33,523 nucleotides of DNA. Source: Alcanivorax sp. (GTDB lineage: Bacteria > Pseudomonadota > Gammaproteobacteria > Pseudomonadales > Alcanivoracaceae). Location: NCBI RefSeq assembly GCF_014762765.1, contig NZ_JABURH010000103.1, forward strand, positions 17,154 through 50,676, in the 5' to 3' direction. The translations under genes and the position numbers were made by a program. Below are positions 8,221-16,735 of the stretch, piece by piece (within the stretch, counting starts at the first letter, position 1; each line of letters opens with the position of its first letter). The notes under the pieces were generated by a model, which saw only the letters and a list, made by a program, of their open reading frames with translations, did no database searches and was not told where the DNA came from.

Positions 8221-10269
8221 ATGAATCGCGCATATCAATATGGACTTTGTTTGCTGGGGCTAAGTTGGACGGGCTTCGGGTTTTCTCACGAGCTGGCACC
8301 CGTTGAGGTTACCGGCGCAATGGCTCCTCTTCCTGTCTCAGCCTCGCAAGGGCATGTGACAGGGGATGAACTGCAGGTTCGCCCTCTTCTCAGAGCGGGG
8401 GAAATCATGGAAGCGGTGCCCGGCATGATTGCCACTCAGCACTCCGGTAACGGCAAGGCCAACCAATATTTTTTCCGCGGTTTTAATCTCGATCACGGTA
8501 CGGATTTCCGCACTGAAGTGAACGGAATGCCAGTCAATCTGCCCAGCCATGGCCATGGTCAGGGTTATACCGATGTGAATTTCCTGATACCGGAAGTGAT
8601 CGATACTGTTGAATATCGAAAAGGTCCCTATTATGCGTCGGTGGGTGATTTCTCCAGCGCTGGCAGCGTGGATATCAGCACGCGCCGTTCGGTTTCCCGC
8701 CAGCATGTGAAAGTGACCGGTGGTGAGCATGATTACTACCGGGGCCTTGTCTACGGTGGCAAGCGATCAGGGGGGCACAAGCTGGTTTACGCTGTTGAAG
8801 GGCAGACCTTTAATGGCCCATGGCGAGACATCAACGAAGATGTCGAAAAGGTTAACGTCTTGTTGGGCCACGAATGGCATCAGGGTGAATCCCATTATGC
8901 GACGACCCTGATGGTTTACGACAACACGTGGAACAGTGCTGATCAGATTGCCAATCGAGCCGTCCGCTCAGGCCAGATCAGCCGGCTGGGTTCTCTGGAT
9001 GAGGATGCCGGTGGCGAGTCTCACCGCTACTCCCTGTCATTCCAATGGGACAAACCCGGCCAGCGTGGCTCGGTGTATGCCATCGATTACGGGCTCAATC
9101 TGTGGTCCAACTTTACCTATTTTCTGGATGACCCCGTCAACGGCGATGAATTCGAGCAGATCGACGACCGCGCTGTGGTGGGGGGGGATGTGGAGTACGA
9201 CTACCAGTGGCTAACCGCCTTCGCCCCTTTAACGTTACATTGGGGGCTTGAGTGGCGTCACGACCAGATTCGTGATGTGGGACTGTTCAAAAGCGCAGAC
9301 AGAAATCGACTGGGGGTGGTGCGCCGGGACCGAGTCGCCCAAACCAGTGCGGCGCTGTTCGGCTCTGTAGTCTACCCCTTCGCAGAGAAGTGGCGGGCCA
9401 CTCTTGGCATGCGCTACGACCATTATTACTTCGATGTGCGCGATCGTGCCGGGGTTAACGTTAATGGGTTCGATTTGTCCGCCAATGGCGGCAATGCGCA
9501 TGACGGTATCACCAGCCCGAAATTCAGCCTGGCGTGGCTGCCAAATGAAAAAGCCGAGTATTACCTGTCCGCCGGGTACAGTTTTCACAGCAACGATGCT
9601 CGTGGCACCACTATCGAGATTGACCCGGTGGCGGGAACGCCTGTTGATCAGGTGGACCCACTGGTGAGAAGTCGTGGTGAGGAGCTGGGTGCCCGATTCT
9701 ATCCTAACGATCAATGGCAGGTGACCCTGGCTGCGTGGCAGTTGCGGCTGGCTTCCGAATTGCTGTTTGTTGGCGACGCGGGCAATACCGAGACGAATCG
9801 ACGCAGTCTGCGGCGTGGGGCGGAAATGAATGTGGTTTACCGGCCCACCCGCAGCTGGGAATTCGACGTGGAATTGGCAACCACTCGAGCGCGATTCCAG
9901 GGGGACGAACCCGGAGAAGGCCGCTTTATTGAAGGTGCCCCTGACCGAGTCATGGCATTTGGTGCTCACTATCGAGGTCAGCGCTGGTTTGCTGGGTATC
10001 GCCTGCGCCACTTCGGCCCGCGGCCACTGGACAGTTTTTCGGACCAGGAGTCATCCAGCACCACCATTCAGAATATCAAGCTGGGGATGCAGTGGCCGCG
10101 CTGGGAGGTGGCTCTGGAAGTCCTCAACCTGGCTGACGTTGAGCATAACGACATTGATTATTTCTATGCCTCACGACTGGCCGGGGAGCCTGCCGGGGGC
10201 GTGGAAGACCGGCATTTTCACCCTATTCTGCCCCGCACCTGGCGCCTCGGTGTAGAGCACCAGTTCTGA
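8221..10269 (+). CDS. TonB-dependent outer-membrane receptor, substrate unknown
   Basis: This is a 682-residue outer-membrane transporter driven by TonB-ExbB-ExbD. A signal peptide covers roughly 1-22 (MNRAYQYGLCLLGLSWTGFG...). It is followed by a possible TonB box APVEVTGAM. The plug domain has FRGFNLDHGTDFRTEVNG, PSHGHGQGYTDVNFLIPE and VEYRKGPYYASVGDFSSAGS, wording shared by a family of receptors with unassigned ligands. The barrel ends in the expected aromatic C-terminus (VEHQF). The His-rich loop SHGHGQGY could bind metal, but this is speculation. ATG at 8221 is preferred over the in-frame ATG at 8209 because a purine-rich GGGGGCAGGG precedes it. Codon use is looser (more A/T third positions) than in neighbouring genes, which suggests acquisition. 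It converges on rho, separated by a strong two-way terminator. Confidence 0.9.
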   Translation: MNRAYQYGLCLLGLSWTGFGFSHELAPVEVTGAMAPLPVSASQGHVTGDELQVRPLLRAGEIMEAVPGMIATQHSGNGKANQYFFRGFNLDHGTDFRTEVNGMPVNLPSHGHGQGYTDVNFLIPEVIDTVEYRKGPYYASVGDFSSAGSVDISTRRSVSRQHVKVTGGEHDYYRGLVYGGKRSGGHKLVYAVEGQTFNGPWRDINEDVEKVNVLLGHEWHQGESHYATTLMVYDNTWNSADQIANRAVRSGQISRLGSLDEDAGGESHRYSLSFQWDKPGQRGSVYAIDYGLNLWSNFTYFLDDPVNGDEFEQIDDRAVVGGDVEYDYQWLTAFAPLTLHWGLEWRHDQIRDVGLFKSADRNRLGVVRRDRVAQTSAALFGSVVYPFAEKWRATLGMRYDHYYFDVRDRAGVNVNGFDLSANGGNAHDGITSPKFSLAWLPNEKAEYYLSAGYSFHSNDARGTTIEIDPVAGTPVDQVDPLVRSRGEELGARFYPNDQWQVTLAAWQLRLASELLFVGDAGNTETNRRSLRRGAEMNVVYRPTRSWEFDVELATTRARFQGDEPGEGRFIEGAPDRVMAFGAHYRGQRWFAGYRLRHFGPRPLDSFSDQESSSTTIQNIKLGMQWPRWEVALEVLNLADVEHNDIDYFYASRLAGEPAGGVEDRHFHPILPRTWRLGVEHQF

Positions 10270-10295
10270 TTGGTGACACCTGGCTCTACCAGCAC

Positions 10296-10331
10296 AAACA
10301 AAAAACCCCGCCGAAGCGGGGTTTTTTGTTT
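10296..10331. terminator. Bidirectional rho-independent terminator
   Basis: A perfect 16-bp stem (10296-10311 / 10316-10331) has a CGAA loop, a GC-rich core CCCCGC and A/T-rich outer arms. It gives a T-run on both strands. It serves the TonB receptor on the plus strand and rho on the minus strand. Confidence 0.93.
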
Positions 10332-10342
10332 GTCTGCGAGCG

Positions 10343-11602
10343 TTACTTTCTCTTCATGGACTCGAAGAATTCCAGATTGGTCTTGGTATGCTTCATGCGG
10401 TCGATGAGGAATTCCATGGCGCCGATTTCGTCCATGGGATGCAGAACCTTGCGCAGGATCCACATCTTCTGCAGTTCATCTTCGCTGACCAGACGCTCTT
10501 CGCGGCGGGTGCCGGACTTGCGGATATTCATGGCCGGGAAGACGCGTTTCTCTGCTACCTTGCGATCCAGGTGCAGTTCCATGTTGCCGGTGCCCTTGAA
10601 TTCTTCGTAGATCACTTCGTCCATTTTGGAACCCGTGTCTACCAGGGCAGTGGCCAGGATGGTCAGGCTGCCGCCTTCCTCGATATTTCGTGCGGCACCG
10701 AAGAAGCGCTTGGGTTTTTCCAGAGCGTGGGCGTCCACACCACCGGTGAGTACCTTGCCGGAGCTGGGCTGCACGGTGTTATAGGCCCGTGCCAGACGAG
10801 TGATTGAGTCGAGCAGGATTACCACGTCCTGCTTGTGCTCTACCAGCCGCTTGGCTTTCTCGATCACCATCTCGGCAACCTGCACGTGACGTGCGGGGGG
10901 CTCGTCGAAGGTAGATGCCACCACTTCACCGCGCACGGTGCGTGACATCTCGGTCACTTCTTCCGGACGCTCGTCAATCAGCAGCACAATCATGTGCGAT
11001 TCGGGGTTGTTGCGGGCAATGGACTGGGCCACGGTTTGCAGCAGCATGGTCTTGCCGGCTTTGGGCGGTGCCACGATCAGGCCGCGCTGCCCTTTGCCGA
11101 TCGGCGCCACCAGATCGATCACCCGGCTGGTGATGTCTTCGGTGGAGCCATTGCCTGCTTCCATGACGAAACGTTCCGTGGGGAACAGCGGCGTCAGGTT
11201 TTCGAACAGGATCTTGTTCTTGGCGTTTTCCGGCCGGTCAAAGTTGATCTCGTTGACCTTGAGCATGGCGAAATAGCGTTCGCCATCCTTGGGAGGCCGG
11301 ATCTTGCCGGAAATGGTGTCGCCGGTGCGCAGGTTGAAACGGCGGATCTGGCTGGGAGAAACGTAAATATCGTCCGGTCCGGCCAGGTAGGAGCCCTCTG
11401 CGGAACGAAGGAAGCCGAAACCATCCTGCAGGATCTCCAGCACCCCGTCTCCGTAGATGTCGGAGCCGTTCTTGGCGGCGCGCTTGAGGATGGAAAAGAT
11501 TACGTCCTGTTTGCGGGTTCTTGCCAGGTTCTCGAGGCCGAGTTCCTTGGCAATGTCCAGAAGTTCTCCAATCGGCTTCTGCTTCAGTTCAGAAAGATTC
11601 AT
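10343..11602 (-). CDS. rho: Transcription termination factor Rho
   Basis: This is a 419-residue protein, identical in length to E. coli Rho. Rho is a hexameric RNA-dependent ATPase that ends transcription at factor-dependent sites. The N-terminal helix bundle ([20 protein letters not shown], first residues) is followed by a cold-shock-like RNA-binding domain with DGFGFLRS at 60-67. The Walker A segment APPKAGKT is at 178-185, with Walker [17 protein letters not shown] and the Q/R-loop regions further on. No inserts or losses were noticed. It sits downstream of trxA on the same strand with a 287-base gap that contains a hairpin near the rho start, so it probably has its own promoter. The trxA-rho order is conserved in Pseudomonas and relatives. 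Confidence 0.98.
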   Translation of the reverse strand: MNLSELKQKPIGELLDIAKELGLENLARTRKQDVIFSILKRAAKNGSDIYGDGVLEILQDGFGFLRSAEGSYLAGPDDIYVSPSQIRRFNLRTGDTISGKIRPPKDGERYFAMLKVNEINFDRPENAKNKILFENLTPLFPTERFVMEAGNGSTEDITSRVIDLVAPIGKGQRGLIVAPPKAGKTMLLQTVAQSIARNNPESHMIVLLIDERPEEVTEMSRTVRGEVVASTFDEPPARHVQVAEMVIEKAKRLVEHKQDVVILLDSITRLARAYNTVQPSSGKVLTGGVDAHALEKPKRFFGAARNIEEGGSLTILATALVDTGSKMDEVIYEEFKGTGNMELHLDRKVAEKRVFPAMNIRKSGTRREERLVSEDELQKMWILRKVLHPMDEIGAMEFLIDRMKHTKTNLEFFESMKRK

Positions 11603-11889
11603 TGGCGTCTAGTTTGATGTCTTTGAATGAATTGAGAGGGTGCACCACAGGTGGTGCGGCGGTTGTTTTGATAATCTGGTTGATTCGGAATCTGGCCCGG
11701 CAAGCCTATAAAGGGGGCCATCAGGAAAAGGTAACCAGAGGTTCCGAAAGACTTGCTAAGGGGGTGCTTGCTGTAAGCTGGTTCTGGAATCTACCACCCG
11801 AACAACAGGCTGTCTAGTCTTTGCTGGTGGTAATAAAACGTAACACCCCCGCCGGTCGGCGAGGGTATCAGTGGATGTGGCTGTCTGTC
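11603..11889 (-). promoter_or_regulatory. rho leader region with trxA terminator and near-start hairpin
   Basis: The spacer between trxA and rho holds an imperfect hairpin (11845-11853 / 11858-11866) followed on the minus strand by a T-rich run, likely ending trxA transcripts. Nearer rho is a 6-bp hairpin, GCACCA/TGGTGC (11642-11647 / 11652-11657), about 40 bases before the start codon. rho is autoregulated through its leader in other bacteria; no exact match to a known leader element was recognised. Confidence 0.4.
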
Positions 11890-12216
11890 TTAGAGAGTGC
11901 TGTCCAAAAATGCGGTCAACTGGCTCTTTGACAGGGCGCCCACCTTGGTGGCTTCCACGTTGCCGTTCTTGAACACGGTCAGGGTGGGGATGCCACGAAC
12001 GCCGTATTTCTTGGGCGTTTCCGGGTTGTCGTCGATGTTGATCTTGGCAATGGTCAGCTTGTCACCGTACTCGCCGGCCAGTTGCTCCAGGATCGGCGCG
12101 ACCATTTTGCAGGGGCCGCACCAGGGTGCCCAGTAGTCTACCAGCACCGGGCCGTCCGCATTGATGACCTGGGCTTCGAAGTCCGCGTCGGTCACATTGA
12201 TAATCTCGCCGCTCAT
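11890..12216 (-). CDS. trxA: Thioredoxin 1
   Basis: This 108-residue cytosolic thioredoxin reduces disulfides in ribonucleotide reductase, methionine sulfoxide reductase and other targets and is recharged by thioredoxin reductase. The active site WCGPC is at 32-36 in [16 protein letters not shown]. The cis-proline region [11 protein letters not shown] is also present. Length and sequence are typical of TrxA. The start at 12216 has AGGAG 6 bases upstream. It is divergent from ppx and upstream of rho on the same strand. Confidence 0.97.
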   Translation of the reverse strand: MSGEIINVTDADFEAQVINADGPVLVDYWAPWCGPCKMVAPILEQLAGEYGDKLTIAKINIDDNPETPKKYGVRGIPTLTVFKNGNVEATKVGALSKSQLTAFLDSTL

Positions 12217-12449
12217 TGAATTCTCCTGAGATAGGGGGTTAGCTGGCCCGACGGGCGGGCTGTTGCGATGGTGGATAATATCAGGTCGTGGGTGCCGAAT
12301 TTCAAGCGAGTCAGTGAATTATCGCGGTAGAGTTTGCCTATGACACCGTAACGCCATGATATTCGGTTAGTATTCGGGGCGTTTTTCAATTCTTTGTCTA
12401 CCCGTGGTAGGCAGGAAAAGGGTAATGGCCTTTCAGGAAAGGAGTGCAT
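12217..12449. other. Divergent promoter region, trxA / ppx
   Basis: This 233-base spacer separates trxA (minus) and ppx (plus). Toward ppx, TTGCCT and a GATATT-like -10 lie about 18 bases apart near 12333-12362, a weak match. The stretch AGGAAAAGGG...AGGAAAGGAG shortly before ppx contains its ribosome-binding site. No PhoB-type repeat is seen here, in contrast to the ppk upstream region. Confidence 0.35.
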
Positions 12450-13946
12450 ATGGAACATGGCGAGCATCTGGCGGCCATTGACCTGGGGTCCAACAGCTTC
12501 CACATGGTAGTGGCTCGGCAGGCCCACGGTGAGGTCCAGATTCTGGATGGCCTGTCCGAGAAGGTGCAGCTGGGTGCCGGGCTGGACGGGGATAACCGGC
12601 TGGACGGGGAGACCCAGGAACGGGCGCTGGATTGCCTGGGCCGGTTTGCCCAGCGCATCGCCGGGATTCCCCGCGGCAGCGTCCGGGTGGTGGGAACCAA
12701 CACTCTGCGCCAGGCCCGCAATGCCCGGGAATTCATCGACCGGGCGGAAGCTGTGTTGGGCCATGACATCGAGATCGTGGCCGGGCGTGAAGAGGCCCGT
12801 CTGATTTACCTGGGGGTGGCGCACAGCCTGGCTGATGATGCCGGTCAGCGGCTGGTGGTGGATATCGGTGGCGGCTCCACGGAGCTGATCATCGGCGAGC
12901 GTTTCGAATCCACCGAGACGGAATCCCTGCACATGGGCTGCGTCAGCTTTGCCCAGCGTTTCTTTACCGACGGCACTATCACCGAAAAGGCCTTTGACCG
13001 TGCTGTCACCGCTGCCCGCCAGGAGGTGCTGTCCATCCATGCCAACTACCGCCGTCTGGGCTGGCAGCAGGCAGTGGGCGCGTCTGGCACTATCAAGGCC
13101 ATCAGCCAGGTGTGCGTGGACAACGGCTGGTCAGAAACCGGTATTACCATGGAAGGCCTGAAGAAGGCCCGCAAGAAAGTGATCAAGGCCGGCAAGGTGG
13201 AGCAGCTGGATCTGAAGGGGCTGCGCGAGGATCGCCGGGCTATCTTCCCCTCCGGATTGGCGATTCTCTACGGCATCTTCGAGCAGTTGAGTATTGATCA
13301 GATGGAAGTGTCAGGTGGGGCCCTGCGCGAAGGGCTCCTGTATGACCTGCTGGGGCGATTCGCCCACGAGGACGTGCGCGAGCGCAGCATCCAGTCGCTG
13401 ATGAGTCGCCATCATGTGGAACGCACTCAGGCGGAGCGTGTCTGCGACACAGCCATGGGTTTGTATCATCAGGTGGCCAAAAGCTGGCAACTGGAGGATG
13501 ACGAGTTGGCGGATACCCTGCGTTGGGGTGCATTGCTCCACGAGGTGGGCCTTGCCGTCTCCCATAGCCAATTCCACAAGCATGGCGCCTATCTGGTGAC
13601 CAATTCAGACCTGCCAGGGTTTTCCCGGCAGGAGCAGCAGGCAGTGGCGGTGCTGGTACGCGGCCACCGTCGCAAGCTTCCACTTTCTGCGCTGTCGGAG
13701 TTGCCGGACGATGAGCAGCAGGGCTTGTTGCGATTGTGCCTGGTGCTGCGGCTGTCTGCCCGTCTGCACCATGCCCGCTGCGATGAAGTCATTCCCGAGA
13801 TGGTGCTGAAAGCCGAAGACAATTCCTTGTCCCTGCAGTTTCCGGCGCACTGGCTTGAAGAGCATCCGCTGACACTGGCTGATCTGGAACAGGAACAGGA
13901 TTATTTTCGTGCTGGTGGCTATGAGTTGAGGTTAATTGATAATTGA
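12450..13946 (+). CDS. ppx: Exopolyphosphatase (Ppx/GppA family)
   Basis: This 498-residue enzyme removes terminal phosphate from polyphosphate; some family members also hydrolyse pppGpp. The actin/Hsp70-like ATPase fold is shown by AAIDLGSNSFHMVVAR near the N-terminus and VDIGGGSTELIIGE around residue 140. The C-terminal half has the HD-domain-like helical region (LHEVGLAVSHSQFHKHGAY). ATG at 12450 is chosen because GGAG ends 6 bases upstream; a GTG two codons earlier is less well placed. It is convergent with ppk, the polyphosphate-making enzyme, as in Pseudomonas. The final residues LIDN and the stop lie in the end of MITE-like copy 2, so the natural C-terminus may have been replaced by a few codons. 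Confidence 0.95.
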   Translation: MEHGEHLAAIDLGSNSFHMVVARQAHGEVQILDGLSEKVQLGAGLDGDNRLDGETQERALDCLGRFAQRIAGIPRGSVRVVGTNTLRQARNAREFIDRAEAVLGHDIEIVAGREEARLIYLGVAHSLADDAGQRLVVDIGGGSTELIIGERFESTETESLHMGCVSFAQRFFTDGTITEKAFDRAVTAARQEVLSIHANYRRLGWQQAVGASGTIKAISQVCVDNGWSETGITMEGLKKARKKVIKAGKVEQLDLKGLREDRRAIFPSGLAILYGIFEQLSIDQMEVSGGALREGLLYDLLGRFAHEDVRERSIQSLMSRHHVERTQAERVCDTAMGLYHQVAKSWQLEDDELADTLRWGALLHEVGLAVSHSQFHKHGAYLVTNSDLPGFSRQEQQAVAVLVRGHRRKLPLSALSELPDDEQQGLLRLCLVLRLSARLHHARCDEVIPEMVLKAEDNSLSLQFPAHWLEEHPLTLADLEQEQDYFRAGGYELRLIDN

Positions 13947-14080
13947 GAATGGATAACTCGCGGCAAAGGGCATCAAACCCTGAAACGCAAGAGGCCGCGC
14001 CCAAGCGTTTGGGCGCGGCCTCTTGTATTCAAAGACAACAGCAACACCAATCCGCGCCGTTATCAATTGCCCATTTAAAA
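13934..14080. mobile_element. MITE-like palindromic element, copy 2
   Basis: The left end 13934-13963 starts AATTGATAATTGAGAATGG, identical over 19 bases to the reverse complement of the right end of copy 1, then lacks 8 bases. The right end 14052-14080 (CCGCGCCGTTATCAATT...) matches copy 1 at 6449-6465. The centre is the same hairpin (13988-14025). The element fills the gap between the convergent ppx and ppk stops. It supplies the ppx stop codon. Confidence 0.75.
13988..14025. terminator. Perfect 17-bp hairpin between ppx and ppk
   Basis: Arms CAAGAGGCCGCGCCCAA and its exact complement (13988-14004 / 14009-14025) enclose a GCGT loop. It is the central part of MITE-like copy 2 and probably acts as a two-way terminator for the convergent ppx and ppk, although the T-runs are short. 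Confidence 0.65.
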
Positions 14081-14081
14081 C

Positions 14082-16169
14082 TCAGCTACCGCCAAGGGTT
14101 TCCAGTAAGACGTGCTGAGCGATGAAGCTCTCTTCCCCGTCCTCCGGCCGTGCGCGCAGGTAGCGACCATCCGGTTGAAGTAGCCAGGCGCGGCTGTTGT
14201 CGCGCAGGTAGTAATGCAGGCCCTGTTCAATCACCTGGGCCTTGAGCACCGGGTCGTTGATCGGGAAACAGGTTTCCACCCGGTTGAACAGGTTGCGATC
14301 CATCCAGTCGGCGCTGGAGCCATACACCAGGTCCTCGCCGCCATGATGGAAGTGGTAAATGCGAGTATGCTCCAGGAAGCGGCCGATCACCGAGCGTACC
14401 CGGATATTTTCGGATAGCCCCGGCACTCCGGGTTTCAGGCAGCAAATGCCACGCACGATCAGGTCAATCTCCACACCCGCCTGACTGGCCCGGTACAAGG
14501 CCTGGATGATCTTCTCTTCGGTGAGTGAATTGAATTTGGCAATGATCCGCGCCGGCTTGCCGGCGGTGGCTTGCTGCGTTTCAAAGTCGATCCATTCGAT
14601 CAGCGACGGGTGCAGGGTAAAGGGCGAATGTTTCAGCTGCTTTAGCCGTGCCGCCTTGCCCATGCCGGTGAGCTCCTGGAAGATCTTGTGCACGTCCTGG
14701 CAGATGCCTTTCTCGCAGGTCATCAAGCCGTAGTCGGTGTAAAGCTTGGTTGTCTTGGTGTGGTAATTACCGGTGCCAAGGTGCACATAGCGTTTGATGC
14801 CATCGCCTTCGCGGCGCACCACCAGCAGCATCTTGGCGTGGGTTTTGTAGCCCACCACCCCGTACACCACGATGGCGCCGGCTTCCTGCAGTCGGCGGGC
14901 CCCTTCGATATTGGATTCTTCGTCAAAGCGCGCCCGCAGTTCCACGATGGCGGTAACTTCTTTGCCGTTACGAGCGGCGGTTTCCAGATGATCAAGAATT
15001 TCTGACTTGGTGCCGGTGCGGTAGAGGGTCTGTTTGATGGCCAGCACCTTGGGGTCGCGGGCCGCTTCCGCCAGCAGGTTGACCACCGGCTGGAAGGATT
15101 CATAGGGGTGATGCAGCAGAATGTCGCCCTGGTCCATGGCGTCGAAAATGGTTTCTGCTTTTTTGACTGCCGGTGCCAGCTTGGGTGTGAAAGGCGGGTA
15201 GTGCAGGCGCGGGCGGTTCACGCTGGTGAACATGCGAGCCAGGTTCACCGGGCCATTCACTTCGTACAGATCGATCTCGGTGAGTTCGAACTGTTCCAGC
15301 AAATAATCAGTCAGGTGACGTGGGCAGTTGTCCGCCACTTCCAGGCGTACCTCGTCACCATAACGCCGTGACAGTAGCTGGCCTTTCAGGGCGCTGGCCA
15401 GGTCTTCCACATCCTCATCCACTTCCATGTCCGCGTTACGGGTGACCCGGAACTGGTAGCAGCCGGTGGCTTTCATGCCCGGGAACAGGTCCGATACATG
15501 GGCGTGGATCATGGATGACAGGAACACAAAGTTGTCGTCACCGCTTTCGCTGATTTCGTCAGGAATCCGGATCAGCCGGGGCAGGGAGCGGGGTGCGGGC
15601 ACAATGGCCAGACCGGTGGAACGGCCAAAGGCATCCTTGCCGTCCAGCGACACGATAAAGTTCAGGCTCTTGTTGACCAGCCGTGGGAAGGGGTGAGAAG
15701 GATCCAGAGCGATGGGGGTAAGCACCGGATAGATCTGTTCGCGAAAATATTTTTTCACCCATTCAATCTGTGCTTCGGTCCAGTCTTCCCGGCGCAGAAA
15801 GTCCACGCCTTCCTCGCGCAGGGCCGGCAGAAGAATGTTGTTGAGAATATGGTACTGGCGGTCCACCGCCTCATGGGTCGTGCGGCTGATTTCCTTCAGG
15901 ATTTCCTCGGCCAGCATGCCGTCGGGGCCCGGCTGACCGGTGTGGGTTTCCAGCTTGTTTTTGAGGCCGGCCACACGGATCTCGAAAAATTCATCCATGT
16001 TGCTGGAAAAAATCAGCAGAAAATTCAGCCGTTCCATTAACGGATGGCTGTCGTCCATGGCCTGCTCCAGGACCCGCAGGTTGAACTGCAACAGGCTCAG
16101 CTCCCGGTTGAAATAGTAGTCCGGGTTATTGAGGTCGATGGCGCTGTGTTCGCTGGCAATGTCATTCAT
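14082..16169 (-). CDS. ppk: Polyphosphate kinase 1
   Basis: This 695-residue enzyme makes polyphosphate from ATP (E. coli PPK1 is 688). The N-terminal domain begins [16 protein letters not shown], a family hallmark. The phosphorylated histidine is H444 in [10 protein letters not shown] (E. coli H435), and the second catalytic histidine is H601 in [10 protein letters not shown] (E. coli H592). [11 protein letters not shown] at 463-473 is also conserved. The ATG at 16169 is chosen over 16217 because the family N-terminus starts just after it and AGGAC lies upstream. A triple PhoB-type direct repeat lies at 16211-16239, so expression probably rises on phosphate starvation. It is convergent with ppx. 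Confidence 0.96.
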   Translation of the reverse strand: MNDIASEHSAIDLNNPDYYFNRELSLLQFNLRVLEQAMDDSHPLMERLNFLLIFSSNMDEFFEIRVAGLKNKLETHTGQPGPDGMLAEEILKEISRTTHEAVDRQYHILNNILLPALREEGVDFLRREDWTEAQIEWVKKYFREQIYPVLTPIALDPSHPFPRLVNKSLNFIVSLDGKDAFGRSTGLAIVPAPRSLPRLIRIPDEISESGDDNFVFLSSMIHAHVSDLFPGMKATGCYQFRVTRNADMEVDEDVEDLASALKGQLLSRRYGDEVRLEVADNCPRHLTDYLLEQFELTEIDLYEVNGPVNLARMFTSVNRPRLHYPPFTPKLAPAVKKAETIFDAMDQGDILLHHPYESFQPVVNLLAEAARDPKVLAIKQTLYRTGTKSEILDHLETAARNGKEVTAIVELRARFDEESNIEGARRLQEAGAIVVYGVVGYKTHAKMLLVVRREGDGIKRYVHLGTGNYHTKTTKLYTDYGLMTCEKGICQDVHKIFQELTGMGKAARLKQLKHSPFTLHPSLIEWIDFETQQATAGKPARIIAKFNSLTEEKIIQALYRASQAGVEIDLIVRGICCLKPGVPGLSENIRVRSVIGRFLEHTRIYHFHHGGEDLVYGSSADWMDRNLFNRVETCFPINDPVLKAQVIEQGLHYYLRDNSRAWLLQPDGRYLRARPEDGEESFIAQHVLLETLGGS

Positions 16170-16210
16170 TGGCGTCGTCCTGACCGGGCCGTTTGGAAGG
16201 CCCCTATTGC

Positions 16211-16239
16211 ATGACATTAATGTGACACGGTAATGACAG
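16211..16239 (-). promoter_or_regulatory. Triple Pho-box (PhoB-type direct repeats) upstream of ppk
   Basis: On the minus strand the heptamers CTGTCAT (16233-16239), GTGTCAC (16222-16228) and ATGTCAT (16211-16217) are spaced by exactly 4 bases each. The 11-base period and the TGTCA core match the PhoB-binding pattern of E. coli and Pseudomonas pho boxes. The last repeat ends 42 bases before the ppk ATG, a sensible place for activation. ppk is a known pho-regulon gene in other gammaproteobacteria. Confidence 0.82.
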
Positions 16240-16330
16240 GTGCAAAATGGTTTTGTGTTAACAGGCTTTTCAGCACCCTGTTTAGCAGGATAGCGCGAGG
16301 GTCGGGGAGGCGGGAAGTGAAGATGGAATA

Positions 16331-16357
16331 ATAAAGCCGCCAGCAGGTGGCTTTATG
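16331..16357 (-). terminator. Rho-independent terminator after the micropeptide gene
   Basis: On the minus strand the stem ATAAAGCC-ACC / GGC-GGCTTTAT (one mismatch) with a TGCT loop lies 5 bases after the stop of the 42-codon gene and is followed by TATTCC. The tight placement supports the reality of that small gene. Confidence 0.65.
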
Positions 16358-16361
16358 AATT

Positions 16362-16490
16362 TCAGCCCTGGAAAATCCAGGATTGCTGGATAATGTCCAG
16401 TTCCTGCATCTCCTGCTCGGTAGGGGCGCGGCCTTCCGCAGCGGCAAGGCTGGACAGGCTCAGGGTGGCGATCAGTATCAGCGTACGCAT
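16362..16490 (-). CDS. 42-residue secreted micropeptide, unknown function
   Basis: The frame reads ATG at 16490 to TGA at 16362-16364. The ribosome-binding site AAGGAG is 7 bases upstream, and an intrinsic terminator follows within 5 bases. The product starts MRTLILIATLSLSSLAAAEG, a clear Sec signal peptide with likely cleavage after Ala-Ala-Ala (about residue 18). It leaves an acidic mature peptide of about 24 residues (RAPTEQEMQELDIIQQSWIF and two more). I do not recognise it. It lies between ppk and the MarR-linked hydrolase and is transcribed away from the latter. A weak TAGAAT -10-like box lies about 55 bases upstream. The peptide could act in the periplasm or be a membrane-associated regulator; no function is claimed. 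Confidence 0.7.
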   Translation of the reverse strand: MRTLILIATLSLSSLAAAEGRAPTEQEMQELDIIQQSWIFQG

Positions 16491-16674
16491 TACGGTTCTC
16501 CTTGGGTCATGGACCCAGCAACGTCAGCAGAAAACGGTGAAATTCTAACCATTTCCCCATAAAAACCATTGGCTGTTTCTGCCTGGCTTACCGGCTCCCG
16601 GGGCCACCGTCGACATCGTGCCGGCTTGCGCGGGTGGATAAAGCAATATAAAGTGTAAATACATCAAATGAAGC

Positions 16675-16698
16675 AAATGGCGCAACCGCCATTTTTTT
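16675..16698 (+). terminator. Intrinsic terminator-like hairpin upstream of the hydrolase
   Basis: A perfect 8-bp stem AAATGGCG / CGCCATTT (16675-16682 / 16687-16694) with loop CAAC overlaps a run of seven T (16692-16698). There is no plus-strand gene upstream for it to end, so it may be an attenuator, the end of a small RNA, or an insulator. Confidence 0.6.
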
Positions 16699-16705
16699 CT
16701 TCCTT

Positions 16706-16724
16706 TATAGTGCATACACACTAA
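16706..16724 (+). promoter_or_regulatory. Putative MarR operator at the hydrolase promoter
   Basis: TATAGTGCATACACACTAA matches the reverse complement of the marR upstream site (18050-18068) at 16 of 19 positions. TATAGT can also serve as a -10 box, placing the operator over the promoter and just before the AAGGAG ribosome-binding site (16723-16728). Confidence 0.6.
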
Positions 16725-16735
16725 GGAGAAGGGTT

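Larger units (their letters stand above)
16491..16735. other. Divergent intergenic region, micropeptide / alpha-beta hydrolase
   Basis: This 245-base spacer contains the promoter of the micropeptide on the minus strand, a plus-strand hairpin followed by seven T (16675-16698), and the putative MarR operator beside the hydrolase start. A TTGCGC / TATAAA pair (16626-16631 / 16647-16652, spacer 15) lies just ahead of the hairpin and could start a short terminated transcript. Confidence 0.4.
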
